A stretch of 52,511 nucleotides of DNA. Source: CAZQEZ01 sp964592475. Lineage in GTDB: Bacteria; Bacteroidota; Bacteroidia; Cytophagales; Cyclobacteriaceae. Below the pieces are notes generated by a model that was given only the letters and a program-made list of their open reading frames with translations, did no database searches and was not told where the DNA came from. The DNA lies in the NCBI GenBank assembly GCA_964592475.1, contig CAZQEZ010000009.1:1-52511 (forward strand), read 5' to 3'. Position 1 is the first letter of the stretch. Every line of letters begins with the position of its first letter. The position numbers were made by a program, and so were the translations under genes. This document shows, piece after piece, positions 18,912-27,153 of this stretch.

Positions 18912-19043
18912 ATGCTCAGAAAGTTTTTACTATTGCTGTTTTTAGCAGCTATTTTATTATCAGGATGCAGAGCCAAAAAGTCTTACAGATCGGCAGAAGG
19001 AAAAAAGAAGCTCAAATTTTATAATTCTATTCCCCACGAATAG
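18912..19043 (+). CDS. Small lipoprotein, 43 residues
   Basis: ATG at 18912, stop TAG at 19041-19043. The product is nearly all signal: a basic start (MLRKF), a hydrophobic run, then a lipobox ending LLSGC with C19 as the lipidated residue. A short basic tail (RAKKSYRSAEGKKKLKFY) follows. An intrinsic terminator starts 6 bases after the stop, which supports a real transcript unit. It would be a membrane-anchored basic peptide of about 25 residues after processing. Function unknown. Small basic lipoproteins of this sort are easily missed by length cut-offs. Confidence 0.6.
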   Translation: MLRKFLLLLFLAAILLSGCRAKKSYRSAEGKKKLKFYNSIPHE

Positions 19044-19048
19044 AAATT

Positions 19049-19074
19049 AAAGGAGGATTAGCACCTCCTTTTTT
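19049..19074 (+). terminator. Intrinsic terminator after the small lipoprotein
   Basis: The stem 19049-19056 (aaaggagg) pairs with 19064-19071 (cctccttt) around a 7-base loop, followed by T to 19074. Confidence 0.75.
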
Positions 19075-19126
19075 ATTGAGCATATTTACAAATTAGCTTA
19101 TCATATAGCCAAAAAAAACAATTATA

Positions 19127-19159
19127 CTTGGTTATTTTAATTTTATCTTTCTAAATTTG
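19127..19159 (+). promoter_or_regulatory. Candidate Bacteroidota-type promoter of yceD-rpmF
   Basis: A perfect -7 element TAAATTTG (19152-19159) lies 21 bases after CTTG (19127-19130, three of four matches to the -33 TTTG). The start point would be near 19165, about 20 bases before the GTG start. Confidence 0.6.
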
Positions 19160-19185
19160 CAAACTATTTCTCGGGAGGTCTGATT

Positions 19186-19716
19186 GTGAAGGAAATTAAA
19201 AATTTTGATATTAATATTTATCACCTAAAAGAAGGTCAGCATCAGTACCAATATGAGATAAAAGATTCGTTCTTTCAGCTATTTGACAACAGTTTGCTAA
19301 ATCATGGAAACATTGAAATAGCGCTGCTATTGACCAAGCAATCCACTTTTGTGGAATTAGTATTTGAAATAGTTGGCGGTTATCAATTAACTTGTGATAG
19401 ATCCTTAGAAAATTTTATTCATCAATTTTCTGCCCATAATAAGGTAATACTTAAGTTTGGCAATGAGGATAAAGAGTTGGATGAGGATATTTACATGATC
19501 GAACATGATACCCAACGCATAAATGTAAGCCAATGGATTTACGAATTTATCACACTTTCTATACCGATGAAAAAGATTCATCCGGACTTAGCAGGTGAGT
19601 TAGATGATGTGGAATTGGGCAAAATTATTTATAGCACTGAGGAAGAAAGTGAACCTACAGATAGCGAAGAAGCAATAGATCCGAGGTGGTTGAAATTAAA
19701 AAATTTGAAAAAATAA
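19186..19716 (+). CDS. YceD/DUF177 family protein
   Basis: A 176-residue acidic protein of the YceD (DUF177) family, almost always encoded just upstream of rpmF. In E. coli and plants, members are linked to 23S rRNA processing or accumulation; the biochemical role is not settled. The start is GTG at 19186, supported by a strong gggagg ribosome-binding site at 19173-19178. The C-terminus DPRWLKLKNLKK is the family's usual end in Bacteroidota, where the cysteine pairs seen in some members are missing. rpmF follows after 18 bases, so both are co-transcribed from the promoter at 19127-19159. Confidence 0.85.
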   Translation: MKEIKNFDINIYHLKEGQHQYQYEIKDSFFQLFDNSLLNHGNIEIALLLTKQSTFVELVFEIVGGYQLTCDRSLENFIHQFSAHNKVILKFGNEDKELDEDIYMIEHDTQRINVSQWIYEFITLSIPMKKIHPDLAGELDDVELGKIIYSTEEESEPTDSEEAIDPRWLKLKNLKK

Positions 19717-19734
19717 TAAATATTAAAGTTAAAA

Positions 19735-19920
19735 ATGGCACATCCTAAGCGAAAAACATCGAAATCGAGAAGAGATAAAAGAAGAACGCATTATAAGGCT
19801 GTATCGCCTACCGTAATGGAATGCTCCAATTGTGGCGCTATTGTATTAAGGCATAGGGTATGTCCTGAATGCGGCTACTATAAAGGTAAAGCTACTATTG
19901 AAAAAGAAGTAGCCGTGTAA
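19735..19920 (+). CDS. rpmF: 50S ribosomal protein L32
   Basis: A 61-residue basic ribosomal protein. The N-terminus MAHPKRKTSKSRRDKRRTHY is the L32 hallmark. It is the four-cysteine, zinc-ribbon (C+) form: CSNCG and CPECG. It sits between yceD and fabH, the common order in bacteria, although plsX, often found between rpmF and fabH, is missing here. A terminator follows within 25 bases of the stop codon. Confidence 0.97.
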   Translation: MAHPKRKTSKSRRDKRRTHYKAVSPTVMECSNCGAIVLRHRVCPECGYYKGKATIEKEVAV

Positions 19921-19944
19921 ATTTCATTTCAAAAGATTTAATTA

Positions 19945-19991
19945 AATAATTGGCTCTGACAGTTTGGTTTGTCTTAGCCAATTATTTTTTT
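19945..19991 (+). terminator. Terminator/attenuator between rpmF and fabH
   Basis: A perfect 11-bp stem, 19945-19955 (aataattggct) with 19976-19986 (agccaattatt), has a 20-base loop and is followed by a run of T to 19991. It separates the ribosomal pair from the fatty-acid genes and overlaps the candidate fabH promoter. Confidence 0.8.
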
Positions 19992-20000
19992 ATAACTTTA
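19968..20000 (+). promoter_or_regulatory. Candidate Bacteroidota-type promoter of fabH-efp-accB-accC
   Basis: TTTG at 19968-19971, a 21-base spacer, then TAACTTTA at 19993-20000 (seven of eight matches to TAnnTTTG). The start point would be near 20006, giving a leader of about 20 bases before the fabH ATG at 20026. The -33 element lies in the loop of the upstream terminator hairpin. Confidence 0.6.
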
Positions 20001-20025
20001 CCAAATCATTATCTAGATATTACTG

Positions 20026-21024
20026 ATGGGTGACTTAAAAGCCGCTATAAAAGGTATCAATGGTTATGTTCCTGATTATATTTTAACAAATCAGGAACTA
20101 GAGCAACTAGTAGATACTAACGATGAATGGATACAGGCCCGTACCGGAATTACAACTCGTCATATACTAAAAGGAGAAGATCAAGGAACATCAGTATTGG
20201 GTATAGCAGCTGTAAAAGGCCTGCTCGAAAAAACAAATACAGATCCTTTAGACATAGATCTTTTAATTGTTTCAACGGTTACTCCTGATATGCTTTTCCC
20301 TGCTACTGCTAATATAATCTCCAATGCCGTAGGTGCCAAAAATGCTTTTGGATATGATTTAGAAGCAGCCTGCTCAGGATTTTTATATGCTTTGGTTACA
20401 GGTTCCCAATTTATTGAAACGGGAAAATACAAAAAAGTAGTAGTGGTAGGAGCTGATAAAATGTCTTCTATAGTAGATTATGAAGACAGGTCTACCTGCA
20501 TACTGTTTGGAGATGGAGCCGGAGCAGCATTACTTGAGGCTACTAGCGAGGAAGTAGGAGTAATGGATTCTATTTTGCAATCAGACGGCTCCGGAGCTGA
20601 GTTTTTGCATATGAAAGCAGGTGGCAGTCGCCGGCCCCCTTCCGCTCAAACTATTGCCCGTAAAGAGCATTATGTATATCAGGAAGGATCCTCAGTATTT
20701 AAATTTGCTGTTACCAAAATGGCCGACGTCTCTACTGAAATTGCAGCAAAAAATAATTTGCTACCCGAAGAAATAGCATGGCTTGTTCCGCATCAAGCCA
20801 ATAAAAGAATCATTGATGCTACTGCGCGTCGTATGGGCATTAGTGATGATAATGTAATGATGAATATTCATAAATTTGGGAATACCACTAATGGTACCAT
20901 CCCATTACTATTATGGGAATATGAAAATCAATTAAAAAAAGGAGACAATTTGATTTTAGCCGCTTTTGGCGGTGGATTTACCTGGGGATCAGTATATTTA
21001 AAGTGGGCTTATGACCCAAAATAA
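20026..21024 (+). CDS. fabH: Beta-ketoacyl-ACP synthase III
   Basis: A 332-residue thiolase-fold enzyme that condenses an acyl-CoA with malonyl-ACP to start fatty-acid synthesis. The catalytic triad is visible as C116 (EAACSGFLYAL), H256 (VPHQANKRI) and N286 (GNTTNGTIP). Length and motif spacing are standard for FabH, and the enzyme is cytoplasmic. Bacteroidota often start from branched acyl-CoAs, but primer choice cannot be read here. It is the first gene of a four-gene block with efp, accB and accC, and the accBC products supply the carboxylation steps that lead to malonyl-CoA. Confidence 0.95.
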   Translation: MGDLKAAIKGINGYVPDYILTNQELEQLVDTNDEWIQARTGITTRHILKGEDQGTSVLGIAAVKGLLEKTNTDPLDIDLLIVSTVTPDMLFPATANIISNAVGAKNAFGYDLEAACSGFLYALVTGSQFIETGKYKKVVVVGADKMSSIVDYEDRSTCILFGDGAGAALLEATSEEVGVMDSILQSDGSGAEFLHMKAGGSRRPPSAQTIARKEHYVYQEGSSVFKFAVTKMADVSTEIAAKNNLLPEEIAWLVPHQANKRIIDATARRMGISDDNVMMNIHKFGNTTNGTIPLLLWEYENQLKKGDNLILAAFGGGFTWGSVYLKWAYDPK

Positions 21025-21071
21025 ATATCTTTCCTTATTTTTGTAGCTAATTAAAAATATTATAAAATAAT

Positions 21072-21635
21072 ATGGCCACCACAGCTGATTTCAGAAATGG
21101 ACTTTGCCTTGAATACAACAATGACTTGTATACCATTGTAGAATTTCAACATGTAAAACCTGGTAAAGGGGGGGCTTTTGTAAGAACGAAACTGAAAAGC
21201 CTTACTACCGGTAAAGTAATTGAAAACACTTTTAATGCCGGAGTAAAAGTAACCACCGCCCGAATCGAAAGACGCCCACACCAATTTTTATATAAAGACG
21301 ATATGGGATTTCATTTTATGGATAGTAATACATTTGAACAAATTACTATACAAAAAAGCTTGATCAGTTCTGCTCAATTCATGAAAGAAGGACAGGAGGT
21401 AGACATCATTTATCATGCTGAAACTGAAACTCCTCTTAATTGCGAACTCCCTTCATTTGTTGAACTGGAAATCACCTATACTGAACCCGGCCTTAAAGGA
21501 GACACTGCCACCAATGCTTCCAAACCAGCAACCCTGGAAACAGGTGCTGAAATACAAGTGCCTTTATTTATTAATGAAGGCGAACGAATTAAAGTAGATA
21601 CCCGAACAAATTCTTATTACGAAAGAGTAAAATAG
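21072..21635 (+). CDS. efp: Translation elongation factor P
   Basis: A 187-residue three-domain EF-P that rescues ribosomes stalled at polyproline stretches. The tip loop of domain I reads HVKPGKGGAFVRTKL, with K32 at the position modified in other bacteria; no modification genes (epmA, epmB, earP) are in the window. The C-terminal GERIKVDTRTNSYYERVK is the family end motif. It is 47 bases after fabH and 2 bases before accB, so it is probably translated from the same messenger. Confidence 0.96.
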   Translation: MATTADFRNGLCLEYNNDLYTIVEFQHVKPGKGGAFVRTKLKSLTTGKVIENTFNAGVKVTTARIERRPHQFLYKDDMGFHFMDSNTFEQITIQKSLISSAQFMKEGQEVDIIYHAETETPLNCELPSFVELEITYTEPGLKGDTATNASKPATLETGAEIQVPLFINEGERIKVDTRTNSYYERVK

Positions 21636-21637
21636 TT

Positions 21638-22111
21638 ATGAAAATAAAAGAAATACGCGAATTAATCGATTTTATTTCCAATTCTGGCCTTGATGAAGTA
21701 AATATTGAAACAGAAGAATTTAAAATATCTGTTAAAAAGAATGCAACAGTTACCAGGGTGACCGAAGTAGCTTCAGCCCCTGCCACTCCAGTGACATCTC
21801 CCGCCGCCAGCAATGGTAATAGTCAGCCTGCTACTGCACCTGCTGCCGCAGAAAGTAAAGAAGAAGATAAATATGTAACGATAAAAGCACCAATGGTAGG
21901 AACATTTTATCTTGCCGCTAACCCGGAGGCAGAGCCTTTTGTAAAAGTAGGTGATGCTGTAACCAAGGGACAGGCAGTTTGCATATTGGAGGCAATGAAA
22001 CTTTTTAATGAAATAGAATCAGAAATTTCAGGCACAATCGTAAAAGTACTGGTGGAAGATTCTTCTCCGGTAGAATTTGATCAGCCTTTATTTTTAGTCG
22101 ATCCAGCTTAA
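21638..22111 (+). CDS. accB: Biotin carboxyl carrier protein of acetyl-CoA carboxylase
   Basis: A 157-residue carrier. An N-terminal helical segment is followed by an Ala/Pro/Thr-rich flexible linker (about 45-72) and a biotinyl domain (about 78-157). The biotin-accepting lysine is K121 in ILEAMKLFNEIE. The carrier shuttles carboxyl-biotin between AccC and the carboxyltransferase AccA/AccD, which is not in the window. It starts 2 bases after efp and is followed by accC after 25 bases. Confidence 0.95.
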   Translation: MKIKEIRELIDFISNSGLDEVNIETEEFKISVKKNATVTRVTEVASAPATPVTSPAASNGNSQPATAPAAAESKEEDKYVTIKAPMVGTFYLAANPEAEPFVKVGDAVTKGQAVCILEAMKLFNEIESEISGTIVKVLVEDSSPVEFDQPLFLVDPA

Positions 22112-22136
22112 TTCATTATTAAAACGAATAATTGTT

Positions 22137-23483
22137 GTGTTTAAAAAAATATTAGTAGCTAATAGAGGAGAGATTGCGCTTAGGGTAATCAGAACTTGTA
22201 GAGAAATGGGTATTAAAACGGTAGCCATTTATTCAACAGCTGATAAGGAAAGTTTACATGTAAGGTTTGCCGATGAAGCTGTTTGTGTAGGTAATCCTTC
22301 CAGCAATCAATCGTACTTGAATATTCCATTTATCATATCTGCTGCAGAAATCACTAATGCCGATGCCATTCATCCTGGCTATGGATTTTTAGCTGAAAAC
22401 GCGGAATTTTCCCGGGTATGTCAAGAATACAATGTAAAATTCATTGGCCCAACTCCAGATCAAATCAATCAAATGGGCGATAAGGCCACTGCCAAAGAAA
22501 CCATGATTGCCGCAGGTGTGCCTACAGTACCTGGTTCACCCGGGTTAATTAAAAATGAACAGGAGGGCAAAATAATTGCCTCTGAAATAGGCTACCCTGT
22601 GATGCTAAAGGCCACTGCCGGAGGTGGCGGTAAAGGTATGCGAATGATCCGCAATGAGAAAGAGTTTAAAAAAGCATGGGATGATGCCAAGCAAGAAGCG
22701 GGAGCATCCTTTGGTAATGATGGACTTTACCTGGAAAAATTTATAGAAGAGCCTCACCATATTGAAATACAAATACTCGGTGACCAGCATGGAAATGTTG
22801 TGCATCTTTCAGAGCGTGATTGCTCTATTCAACGACGCCACCAAAAGCTGGTAGAAGAAACTCCTTCTCCTTTTATGACTGATGAGTTGAGGGTAGCAAT
22901 GGGTAATGCTGCTGTAAAAGCCGCTAAAGCTATTAATTATGAAGGAGCCGGTACCATTGAATTTCTGGTAGATAAGCATCGCAATTTTTATTTTATGGAA
23001 ATGAATACTCGTATTCAGGTGGAACACCCGGTAACGGAAGCAGTAACCGATACTGATCTGATTAAGGATCAAATAAAAATTGCTTATGGGGAGAAATTAG
23101 ACGGAGAAGATTTATATCCTAAAAAGCATGCTATTGAATGCCGGATTAACGCAGAAGACCCTAAAAACGGATTCCGACCTAGTCCAGGTAGAATAACAAC
23201 TTTACATTTTCCTGGCGGCAGGGGCATAAGAATTGATAGTCACGTGTATGATGGTTACGTGATACCTCCTTACTACGATTCGATGATTGCAAAAATTATA
23301 GTTACTGCCAATTCTCGTGAAAGTGCCATTATTCGCATGAAAAGAGCATTGCAGGAATTTGTAATCGAAGGAATAAAAACCACCATTCCATTTCATATTA
23401 AATTAATGGAAGATCCCAATTTTGTAAAGGGCGATTTTACTACCAAATATTTAGATACTTTCGATTTCAAATCTATCGATTAA
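22137..23483 (+). CDS. accC: Biotin carboxylase subunit of acetyl-CoA carboxylase
   Basis: A 448-residue ATP-grasp enzyme that carboxylates the biotin on AccB with bicarbonate and ATP. Visible are the N-terminal KILVANRGEIALRVIR, the glycine-rich ATP loop KATAGGGGKGMR, the metal-binding EMNTRIQVEHPVTE and the C-terminal biotin-carboxylase domain with YYDSMIAKI. The start is GTG at 22137, which gives the conserved MFKKILVANRGE; no ATG fits. Last gene of the fabH-efp-accB-accC block. No strong terminator was seen after it. Confidence 0.96.
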   Translation: MFKKILVANRGEIALRVIRTCREMGIKTVAIYSTADKESLHVRFADEAVCVGNPSSNQSYLNIPFIISAAEITNADAIHPGYGFLAENAEFSRVCQEYNVKFIGPTPDQINQMGDKATAKETMIAAGVPTVPGSPGLIKNEQEGKIIASEIGYPVMLKATAGGGGKGMRMIRNEKEFKKAWDDAKQEAGASFGNDGLYLEKFIEEPHHIEIQILGDQHGNVVHLSERDCSIQRRHQKLVEETPSPFMTDELRVAMGNAAVKAAKAINYEGAGTIEFLVDKHRNFYFMEMNTRIQVEHPVTEAVTDTDLIKDQIKIAYGEKLDGEDLYPKKHAIECRINAEDPKNGFRPSPGRITTLHFPGGRGIRIDSHVYDGYVIPPYYDSMIAKIIVTANSRESAIIRMKRALQEFVIEGIKTTIPFHIKLMEDPNFVKGDFTTKYLDTFDFKSID

Positions 23484-23627
23484 ACTAATTTATAATCATG
23501 CATACCAATAGATAAGTATTTTAATCTACACCTCTTGATATATATGCTTACGTAAATTGTGCAATTATTACATATGTGAAATCCAGGTAAATTTTTATTA
23601 GCTGTATTGGTAATCGTGTGCTAGCTT

Positions 23628-23665
23628 TAGACTTTAATTAAATAAATATTTATTTTAAAAGTCTA
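23628..23665 (+). promoter_or_regulatory. Long imperfect palindrome just before the chemoreceptor start codon
   Basis: The arms tagacttt (23628-23635) and aaagtcta (23658-23665) are joined by a centre containing a self-complementary 16-base core aaataaatatttattt. The whole 38-base element is a near-complete dyad ending 3 bases before the ATG at 23669. In RNA it would fold over the ribosome-binding region; in DNA it could be an operator. Confidence 0.5.
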
Positions 23666-23668
23666 GCT

Positions 23669-25660
23669 ATGAGATTCAAAGATTTTCGCCTCTCCAAAAA
23701 AATGACTATTGCTTTCGGAGCTGTTATTGGCTTGCTGATTATTGTGATTGTATGGTCAGTTACCGGTATGAGTTCAGTATTAAATAATGCCAACCAGGTA
23801 ATAGAAGGAAACAAACTGCGTGCCGATTTAGAGCGCAAATATGTTCAGCATCTGCAATGGTCTGCCGATTTAAATAATTTTATAACCAATGAAGAAGTAG
23901 CTGAACTTTCTGTTCAGACAAATGATCATTTGTGTGCTTTTGGAAAATGGTTTTATGGTGAGGGAAAAGAACACGTAATTAATCTGGTACCAGAACTGAC
24001 TGAAGATATTGAAGCCATGGAAGAGCCTCATAAGTTACTTCATAAAACTTCTGTTGACATTGAAAATGCTTTCAAACAAGGATATGGAAATTTAGAAAGA
24101 AGACTTTATGATGCCAAGGTTGACCATTTAAATTGGTCACACAGGGTTAAAGATGTATGTGTAGAAGCAGTGCAAGTAAACCAGATAGAAGTCGAGAAAG
24201 ATCCAGATCAATGTAGCTTAGGTCAGTGGATGAAAAGTGCTTCCACTCAAACATTTTTGCAACAACATCCTGACTTCAAAATACACTTCCAAAAATTAAT
24301 TGAACCTCATGAGCGGCTACACAATTCCGTTATTGATGTTGAAAAACACTTTAGGGCCGGAAACATAAAAGCTGGCAAAAATCATTATATGAATATAACT
24401 AAACCTGCTACTTATGAGGTTATATCCGTGATTGATGAAATGATAGCCTGGAATGGAGAAAGAATGGAAGGTATGAATATAGCAAGTGACATATATCATA
24501 ATGAAACGCAAAAGCATTTAGCTACTCTGGGCAAATTGTTTACACGAGTAGAAGAAGACTCTAAAAAATATATAATGACAGACGATAATATGATTGAAGC
24601 AGCCTCAAATACCCGTTTAGGTATAATTGTATTTGGTATTATTGCTGCCATTCTTGCTATTTTTGCTGCTGTTACTATTACTAATATAATCGTCAAACCT
24701 GTGAAAAAAGGTGTTGATTTCGCTCAGGAAATCGCCTCCGGAAATTTAGATGCTGCTATCGATGTAGATCAAAAAGACGAAGTAGGTCAACTGGCAAAGG
24801 CCCTGAACGATATGGTGCACAAACTGAAAAAAATTGTAGTAAGTGTGATAGAAGGAGCTGAGAATATTTCCACAGCTAGCGGACAAATGAGCAGTTCTTC
24901 ACAAGAAATGTCGCAAGGTGCCAATGAGCAAGCTTCTTCTGCAGAAGAAGTTAGTAGTAGCATGGAAGAAATGGCTTCCAATATTCAGCAGAACACTGAT
25001 AATGCCCAGCAGACAGAAAAAATTGCCTTAAAAGCATCTAAAGATGTAGAAGAGGGTAGTAAGGCAGTAAATCAAACTGTAGATTCGATGAAAAGTATTG
25101 CTGATAAAATTTCAATCATAGGTGAAATTGCCCGTCAAACAAATATTCTTGCTTTGAATGCAGCTGTAGAGGCTGCAAGAGCAGGAGAGCACGGCAAAGG
25201 ATTTGCGGTAGTTGCTGCTGAAGTACGCAAATTAGCCGAAAGAAGCCAATCTGCTGCCATAGAAATTGACGGGATATCGAGTAACAGCGTAGAGATAGCT
25301 GAGAAGTCAGGTAAATTACTGGATGAAATTGTTCCCGATATTCAGAGAACAGCAAAATTGGTACAAGAAATAAGCGCTTCCGGTATTGAACAAAGTTCCG
25401 GTGCCGATCAAGTAAATACTGCTATTCAACAACTTAACCAGGTTACCCAACAAAATGCAGCGGTGTCGGAAGAAATGGCTACAAGTAGCGAAGAATTGTC
25501 TTCACAATCTGAGAATTTACTCGAATTAATATCATATTTCCATTCAAAATCTATAAATCAAAGCAAAAGAAAGAAACAGACTGATAATTCAGTAATCAAG
25601 CAACAATCCTCCCCCCATGATGATCAGGAGGAATCAAAAGAAGAAGAATATATTTTATGA
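23669..25660 (+). CDS. Methyl-accepting chemotaxis protein with two extracytoplasmic CZB zinc domains
   Basis: A 663-residue chemoreceptor. TM1 is at about 13-34 and TM2 at about 316-338. Between them lie two chemoreceptor zinc-binding (CZB) domains, each with the full 3His/1Cys ligand set: H61, C89 (CAFGKW), H121, H125; and H153, C182 (CSLGQW), H214, H218. A HAMP domain follows (about 339-395), then the signalling domain with hairpin tip GEIARQTNILALNAAVEAARAG and a charged C-terminal tail. No CheR pentapeptide is obvious. Zinc or zinc-quenched oxidant (hypochlorite) sensing is known for cytoplasmic CZB proteins; extracytoplasmic sensing here is inferred. No che genes are adjacent. Cytophagales commonly glide, so output to gliding or twitching is possible. 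Confidence 0.88.
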   Translation: MRFKDFRLSKKMTIAFGAVIGLLIIVIVWSVTGMSSVLNNANQVIEGNKLRADLERKYVQHLQWSADLNNFITNEEVAELSVQTNDHLCAFGKWFYGEGKEHVINLVPELTEDIEAMEEPHKLLHKTSVDIENAFKQGYGNLERRLYDAKVDHLNWSHRVKDVCVEAVQVNQIEVEKDPDQCSLGQWMKSASTQTFLQQHPDFKIHFQKLIEPHERLHNSVIDVEKHFRAGNIKAGKNHYMNITKPATYEVISVIDEMIAWNGERMEGMNIASDIYHNETQKHLATLGKLFTRVEEDSKKYIMTDDNMIEAASNTRLGIIVFGIIAAILAIFAAVTITNIIVKPVKKGVDFAQEIASGNLDAAIDVDQKDEVGQLAKALNDMVHKLKKIVVSVIEGAENISTASGQMSSSSQEMSQGANEQASSAEEVSSSMEEMASNIQQNTDNAQQTEKIALKASKDVEEGSKAVNQTVDSMKSIADKISIIGEIARQTNILALNAAVEAARAGEHGKGFAVVAAEVRKLAERSQSAAIEIDGISSNSVEIAEKSGKLLDEIVPDIQRTAKLVQEISASGIEQSSGADQVNTAIQQLNQVTQQNAAVSEEMATSSEELSSQSENLLELISYFHSKSINQSKRKKQTDNSVIKQQSSPHDDQEESKEEEYIL

Positions 25661-25681
25661 TTTTGTGTTAAAAATAAAAGC

Positions 25682-25714
25682 AAAAAGCTGGATTTACTAA
25701 AATCCGGCTTTTTT
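25682..25714. terminator. Bidirectional terminator between the chemoreceptor and surE
   Basis: The stem 25682-25694 (aaaaagctggatt) pairs with 25701-25713 (aatccggcttttt), 13 bp with one T-G pair and a 6-base loop. A-rich and T-rich ends allow use from both sides. It touches the stop codon of minus-strand surE. Confidence 0.8.
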
Positions 25715-26531
25715 ATTCATTCGTTTTTATTGGATTGGCGGTTTCACTAGTGCCTACAATCTCCCACTCATCGTTGAGCACGCTTATGCTATGATGAGCA
25801 GTTAAGTCGAATTGACAAGGCACTACAGATACGTAGTTATTGGCAATGGCCCATTCGTCATTATCTTCACCTTTATCGAAATTAATAAATTTTCCCGTAA
25901 GCCAAAAGTACTGCTCACCACTTGGATCGTGCCTACGAACAAAATCTTCTTCCCACTTGGCCCGAGATTGTCGGCATATTTTTATGCCTTTTAAAGCTTC
26001 TTCCGTTTTACGCGGAAAGTTAACATTTAAAGCTACACCCTTCGGCAAACCTGTTTTTAATACCTGTTTACAAATATCCAATACATATTTTTCCACATGT
26101 GAAAAATCAGCTTCATGAGAATAGTCGCAGAGGGAAAAACCAATGGAAGGCAATCCTTCAATGGCACCCTCGATGGCGGCCGACATGGTGCCCGAATATA
26201 AAACACTAATGGAGGTATTACTACCATGATTAATACCGCTCACCACTAAATTTGGCTTACGACCATCGAGTGTATTTTTTTTGCTAATTTTAATACAATC
26301 TGCCGGTGTGCCAGAGCATGCAAATGATTGAATGCCTTCAAAAGTTCGAGAATCATATAATCGCAACATATTACCTACCGTGATTGCATGACCCATTCCA
26401 GATTGCGGGCTATCTGGCGCTACTACAACCACCTCTCCTAATTGCTTCATTAAATTGACCAGTACCTTGATGCCTTTTGAAATAATACCATCATCATTAC
26501 TTACCAGGATAAGCGGTTTTTTATCTTCCAT
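25713..26531 (-). CDS. surE: 5'-nucleotidase SurE
   Basis: A 272-residue metal-dependent phosphatase acting on nucleoside 5'-monophosphates, and on 3'-monophosphates and short polyphosphate in studied members. The metal-binding ILVSNDDGI (D13, D14) is at the N-terminus. The conserved PDSPQSGMGHAIT and SGINHGSNTSISVLYSGTM follow. A cytoplasmic stress-survival enzyme. Last of three minus-strand genes (ribBA, hypothetical, surE) separated by 0 and 7 bases, a clear operon. About 20 residues longer than E. coli SurE. Confidence 0.94.
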   Translation of the reverse strand: MEDKKPLILVSNDDGIISKGIKVLVNLMKQLGEVVVVAPDSPQSGMGHAITVGNMLRLYDSRTFEGIQSFACSGTPADCIKISKKNTLDGRKPNLVVSGINHGSNTSISVLYSGTMSAAIEGAIEGLPSIGFSLCDYSHEADFSHVEKYVLDICKQVLKTGLPKGVALNVNFPRKTEEALKGIKICRQSRAKWEEDFVRRHDPSGEQYFWLTGKFINFDKGEDNDEWAIANNYVSVVPCQFDLTAHHSISVLNDEWEIVGTSETANPIKTNE

Positions 26532-26538
26532 GATTTAA

Positions 26539-27153
26539 TTAAGGATTTATTAATGTGTTGTAAAAAGCTACTATTCTAAAAAGATCAGCACGTTGATCAT
26601 GCTTCAAATTGTTTTTGCGCATGTATTGTTTTACCTGCGAAGACTTTTTTTTCATAAAATTAAGTAAGTCATTTTTTTTCATCGAATACAATTCTATTCT
26701 ACCTTTTTTATCCAAAAAATAATATTTATAATCTAACCTGGACCTGGTATTATAGAATTGCGGCCGATAGAAAGTATTGTACTGAGGTACAGTTTCTGTG
26801 ACGATTACTTCACGGGCAAGCAACGTGAGCTCACCTTCATAAAGCACTTCAAAAATAATGGGTACCTCATATCGAGGTTGTATTTCGTAAGGCAGGGAAT
26901 AAAAATAGCGATAGTTGTTAGACATTTCGTCAAATATCTCAAAATACAGTATTTTGCGGGAAGCATAAGTTTGAATGGTATTTCGAACGTTTATTTGCAC
27001 CAGATCATTTTCAAAATCATATTTTATTTTACCTACAATTGTATCTTCATCCAAAAGCACCAACTTACCATCATGCCAAAGCTGAGAGGGAAATGTTTGT
27101 GCAAATGCCGCCCCAGAAAAAATACATAAAATAACTACCAGTAATTTCTTCAT
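26539..27153 (-). CDS. Conserved exported hypothetical protein between ribBA and surE
   Basis: A 204-residue protein with a signal peptide (MKKLLVVILCIFSGAAFAQ, cleavage near residue 19). The mature part looks beta-rich at first (DTIVGKIKYDFENDLVQINV), then has a basic helical C-terminus (MKKKSSQVKQYMRKNNLKHDQ). I recall similar uncharacterised proteins in Cytophagales but know no function. Its start codon directly follows the ribBA stop without spacing, and surE starts 7 bases after it, so it is co-expressed with both. A cell-envelope location is likely. Confidence 0.7.
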   Translation of the reverse strand: MKKLLVVILCIFSGAAFAQTFPSQLWHDGKLVLLDEDTIVGKIKYDFENDLVQINVRNTIQTYASRKILYFEIFDEMSNNYRYFYSLPYEIQPRYEVPIIFEVLYEGELTLLAREVIVTETVPQYNTFYRPQFYNTRSRLDYKYYFLDKKGRIELYSMKKNDLLNFMKKKSSQVKQYMRKNNLKHDQRADLFRIVAFYNTLINP

